This document shows, piece by piece, positions 61,707 to 64,000 of a DNA stretch of 64,000 nucleotides. This DNA comes from Craterilacuibacter sp. RT1T (GTDB lineage Bacteria > Pseudomonadota > Gammaproteobacteria > Burkholderiales > Chromobacteriaceae): the NCBI RefSeq assembly GCF_023502145.1, contig NZ_JAMFLI010000002.1:372001-436000 (forward strand), given 5' to 3'. The notes under the pieces are model-generated. The model ran no database searches. It saw only the letters and a program-made list of their open reading frames with translations, and was not told where the DNA came from. Position 1 is the first letter of the stretch. The number at the start of each line of letters is the position of its first letter. The position numbers were made by a program, and so were the translations under genes.

Positions 61707-61734
61707 AAAACCCAACCGAGATCGCTTGGGTTTT
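61707..61734. terminator. Bidirectional hairpin terminator
   Basis: AAAACCCAA and TTGGGTTTT, nine paired bases, loop of ten, with extra A/T on both sides. Lies between the RidA gene and the chimeric minus-strand ORF. Confidence 0.7.
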
Positions 61735-61906
61735 CAGTGTCTGGTGGGGCGGCGACTATCACAAAACGCCTTGCAAGCATTATTTTTGAAGGATTCGTGC
61801 ATTTCGTTTTTTAAAAATACCAACATAAATACCAACAAGAAATTCATGCTGCGCTGGATCATTGCAGTCTTGTCGCGGCCTTGTCTGTGTACGGCGGCGC
61901 GGTCGC

Positions 61907-62338
61907 TCAAGAAATCAAAGGGGATTCGGCGTAGGCCGACTGCGGCGCCGGCTGTGCCTTTGGTGCCTCCTGCCAGACCCAGCGCCAGCACAGGGTCCAG
62001 ATAATCGCCGCATCGACCAAGAAACCGGCACCCATCACCCATAGCACCTCGTGCATGCCGGGCACCCAGCCGCCTGCCTGCACGGCGTAAGCTGCCGGTA
62101 GCGTGATCAGCAGGGTAATCAGCGCCTTGATGCTCGGACCGGGCACTTTGGCCAGCATCGCCAGATTGTCTTCTTCGGCAAGCCAGGGGGTGAAGTCGCC
62201 AGCCCCGTGTCGCCATGCTTCGCGCAACGGCATTCTTTCCAGCCGGGTAAGTGGAGTTGTTATGCGTGGTCCTTGTCGATAGGTGGTCGTGCTTTTGGCC
62301 ATCGGCTTTCCGGCTTCAGGCGCCAGTAAAGCGGCCAT
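61907..62338 (-). pseudogene. Chimeric remnant: DUF4268-type N terminus joined to a membrane segment
   Basis: A 143-codon ORF. Residues about 14-60 (RLERMPLREAWRHGAGDFTP, then WLAEEDNLAML) match the start of DUF4268/PD-(D/E)XK proteins that accompany restriction systems. From about residue 62 the sequence changes abruptly to two hydrophobic spans (KALITLLITLPAAYAV; VMGAGFLVDAAIIWTL) ending in a Pro/Ala-rich tail, unlike the expected nuclease. The simplest reading is a deletion that fused the 5' end of a nuclease gene to the 3' end of a membrane-protein gene. The start may be 62338 or the internal Met at residue 13. It could be expressed as a small membrane protein, but a remnant is more likely. 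Confidence 0.55.
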
Positions 62339-62553
62339 GATACGACAGCTTGACAGCGCATTACATGAGCATGGTCAAGGGTGTGGGTTTCCGGTTCTTA
62401 ATAAGGGAAAACAACAGTCAGGAGGCGGTATTGGCATACTGTGTGCCGTATGTATTATGTTTTGTAAGCTTTTGCAGACCCATATCAATCAAATCGGGTG
62501 GGTTTTATGAGACTATTCCGGACAATATGTTCTTGCGAATGGAATAAGCGCGC

Positions 62554-64000
62554 ATGGCCGAGCTCAATAAGACGACCCTCACCGAAACCGACATCATCAC
62601 CAAATTCCTGCTGCCTGCGATCAAAGGGGCAGGGTGGGATGACTTAACCCAGATCCGGCAGGAGGTAAAGCTGCGGGACGGCAAGGTGGTGGTGCGCGGC
62701 CAGCTGGCGGCGCGCAAGAAGGTCAAATCGGCCGATATTGTGCTTTACCACAAGCTAGGTTTGCCGCTAGCGGTGGTCGAAGCCAAGGCCAACAAGCACG
62801 AGATGGGCAAGGGCATGCAGCAGGGGCTGGATTATGCGCGCCTGCTCGATGTGCCCTTTGCGTTTGCCAGCAATGGCGATGGCTTTGTGTTTCACGATAA
62901 AACCAACCCCGCGCAGCTGGAAACCGAGATCGCGCTGGCTGATTTCCCCACCCCCGCCCAGTTGTGGGACAAGTTTTGCGTCTGGAAGGGCTACAGTGCG
63001 GCGCAGCTGCCGGTCATCAGCCAGGACTACTACTCGGACGGCAGCGGCAAGTCGCCGCGCTATTACCAGCTGCAGGCCATCAACAAGACCATCGAGGCCA
63101 TTTCGGCCGGGCAAGACCGGGTGCTGCTGGTGATGGCCACCGGCACCGGCAAGACCTACACCGCCTTTCAGATCATCTGGCGGCTGTGGAAGGCCAAAGC
63201 CAAAAAGCGCATCCTGTTTCTGGCCGACCGCAACATCCTGGTGGACCAGACCCGTATCAATGATTTTCAGCCCTTTGGCTCGGCCATGACCAAGGTCACA
63301 GGCCGCAGCGTCGATCCTGCCTATGAAATCCACCTTGCGCTGTATCAGGCGCTGACCGGGCCGGATGAGTCGCAAAAAGCCTTCAAGCAGGTAGCGCCGG
63401 ATTTCTTCGATTTGATTGTGATAGACGAGTGCCACCGTGGCAGCGCAGCCGACGACAGCGCCTGGCGCGAGATCCTCGAATATTTCTCGGCAGCTACCCA
63501 GGTTGGCCTCACGGCCACGCCCAAGGAGACCGATACCGTTTCCAGTACCGATTACTTTGGCGATGCGGTCTACAGCTACTCGCTCAAAGAGGGGATCGAG
63601 GATGGTTTTCTCGCGCCCTATAAAGTGGTGCGGGTGGATATCAACGTCGATCTGCAAGGTTGGCGGCCGACCAAGGGCCAGCTTGATAAACATGGCAATC
63701 TGATTGAAGACCGCATCTACAACCAGAAGGATTTTGACCGCACGCTGGTGATCGACGAGCGCACTCAGTTGGTGGCCGAAACCATCAGCAACTACCTCAA
63801 GAAAACCGACCCGATGGCCAAAACCATCGTCTTCTGCAATGACATCGACCACGCCGAGCGCATGCGCCGGGCACTGGTCAATCTCAACCCGGAGCAGATG
63901 GCCAAGGATGACCGTTATGTGATGAAAATCACCGGCGACGATGAGCTGGGCAAGGCGCAACTTGATAATTTCATCAACCCCAAGAAGCCCTATCCGGTGA
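62554..64000 (+). CDS. hsdR: Type I restriction enzyme R subunit (5' part, cut by window end)
   Basis: Open to the window edge: 482 codons and one base. Residues about 1-120 are the N-terminal nuclease with D61 (SADIVLY) and E76-A-K78 (VVEAKAN), the PD-(D/E)XK site; then the SF2 helicase with Walker [11 protein letters not shown] (about 194-203), DECHRG (about 291-296) and LTATP (motif III). HsdR cuts DNA after ATP-driven translocation, in complex with HsdM and HsdS, expected beyond the window. The ribosome site (GGAA ten bases upstream) is weak. The closest group is the DEAD/DEAH-box HsdR that lacks a long N-terminal extension. Confidence 0.9.
   Translation, partial: MAELNKTTLTETDIITKFLLPAIKGAGWDDLTQIRQEVKLRDGKVVVRGQLAARKKVKSADIVLYHKLGLPLAVVEAKANKHEMGKGMQQGLDYARLLDVPFAFASNGDGFVFHDKTNPAQLETEIALADFPTPAQLWDKFCVWKGYSAAQLPVISQDYYSDGSGKSPRYYQLQAINKTIEAISAGQDRVLLVMATGTGKTYTAFQIIWRLWKAKAKKRILFLADRNILVDQTRINDFQPFGSAMTKVTGRSVDPAYEIHLALYQALTGPDESQKAFKQVAPDFFDLIVIDECHRGSAADDSAWREILEYFSAATQVGLTATPKETDTVSSTDYFGDAVYSYSLKEGIEDGFLAPYKVVRVDINVDLQGWRPTKGQLDKHGNLIEDRIYNQKDFDRTLVIDERTQLVAETISNYLKKTDPMAKTIVFCNDIDHAERMRRALVNLNPEQMAKDDRYVMKITGDDELGKAQLDNFINPKKPYPV

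Larger units (their letters stand above)
61461..61906. other. Intergenic region with two terminators and an island-like border
   Basis: About 450 bp without a gene. It contains the terminator of the RidA gene, a second hairpin with A/T flanks at 61707-61734, and a pair of direct repeats ATACCAACA (61817-61825 and 61829-61837) of a kind often seen near integration sites. No integrase is present in the window. Confidence 0.5.

Noticed and set aside
60210-61715. 501-codon ORF antisense to the triple-RidA gene
   Set aside because: The plus-strand frame has clear RidA domains, promoter and terminator; the minus frame has no recognisable domain and is a by-product of the repeated gene.
62767-63960. 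397-codon minus-strand ORF opposite hsdR
   Set aside because: hsdR motifs on the plus strand are unmistakable; the minus frame is a shadow.

Overview
The window looks like chromosomal DNA of a GC-rich betaproteobacterium, most likely a member of Neisseriales (Chromobacteriaceae-like). This rests on gene content and arrangement: pepA divergent from lptF-lptG, pepA-holC-DUF2486-like order, DUF3579, DUF2788, DUF3617, DUF1499 and YciI/BolA/YciB families, a Neisseria/Burkholderia-type porin, and both acnA and acnB. No rRNA, tRNA, IS transposase or CRISPR array was found. Most of the window (about 1-59 kb) is dense housekeeping sequence; the last 5 kb is AT-richer accessory DNA.

Layout. 0-7.8 kb: an ATM1-type ABC exporter, a lysine exporter LysO split into two overlapping genes, a peptide deformylase, an M14-like lipoprotein, fumC and a Suv3-type helicase. 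7.9-15.6 kb: amtB, a tandemly duplicated DUF3617 gene, a parvulin foldase, the bolA-yciI-yciB cluster, an NfeD/SPFH pair, an IMPACT protein, and guaC behind a structured leader with an intrinsic terminator. 15.6-25.3 kb: glnD, lptG, lptF, then pepA, holC, a protein with thirteen 12-residue Pro/Glu repeats, a cobalamin adenosyltransferase and an anchored nuclease. 25.4-30.3 kb: a six-gene operon (ODP-like metallo-beta-lactamase-fold protein, FimV-like protein, receiver-like protein, conservon-type small GTPase, roadblock-like protein, roadblock/LC7 protein) behind an FNR-type box placed exactly as in a class II FNR promoter. 30.5-46.7 kb: hydrolase, PIN-PhoH ATPase, peroxiredoxin, YjfB, trxB, Smr protein, ABC-F, map, porin, dinG, a basic amino acid decarboxylase, argG and fbp. 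46.8-53.4 kb: acnA, a LysR regulator and acnB. 53.4-59 kb: small envelope proteins, TerB-like protein, NhaR-like regulator, YajQ, an EamA transporter and folE followed by a stand-alone BLUF photoreceptor. 59-64 kb: an AT-rich gap, one gene encoding three fused RidA domains, a chimeric nuclease remnant and the 5' part of a type I restriction gene hsdR.

Three copies of a ~142-bp repeat with terminal inverted repeats (MITE-like) sit at 15.64, 30.36 and 54.17 kb; two of them abut or overlap stop codons. A decayed relative seems to form the bidirectional terminator at 35.24 kb.

The two most unusual items are the FNR-box/ODP/conservon-GTPase operon (a candidate oxygen-responsive GTPase switch) and the single-chain triple-RidA protein, in which only two of three domains keep the catalytic arginine and all three have a Gln where RidA has a conserved Glu. 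All functional statements are from reading the sequence; no database search was run.
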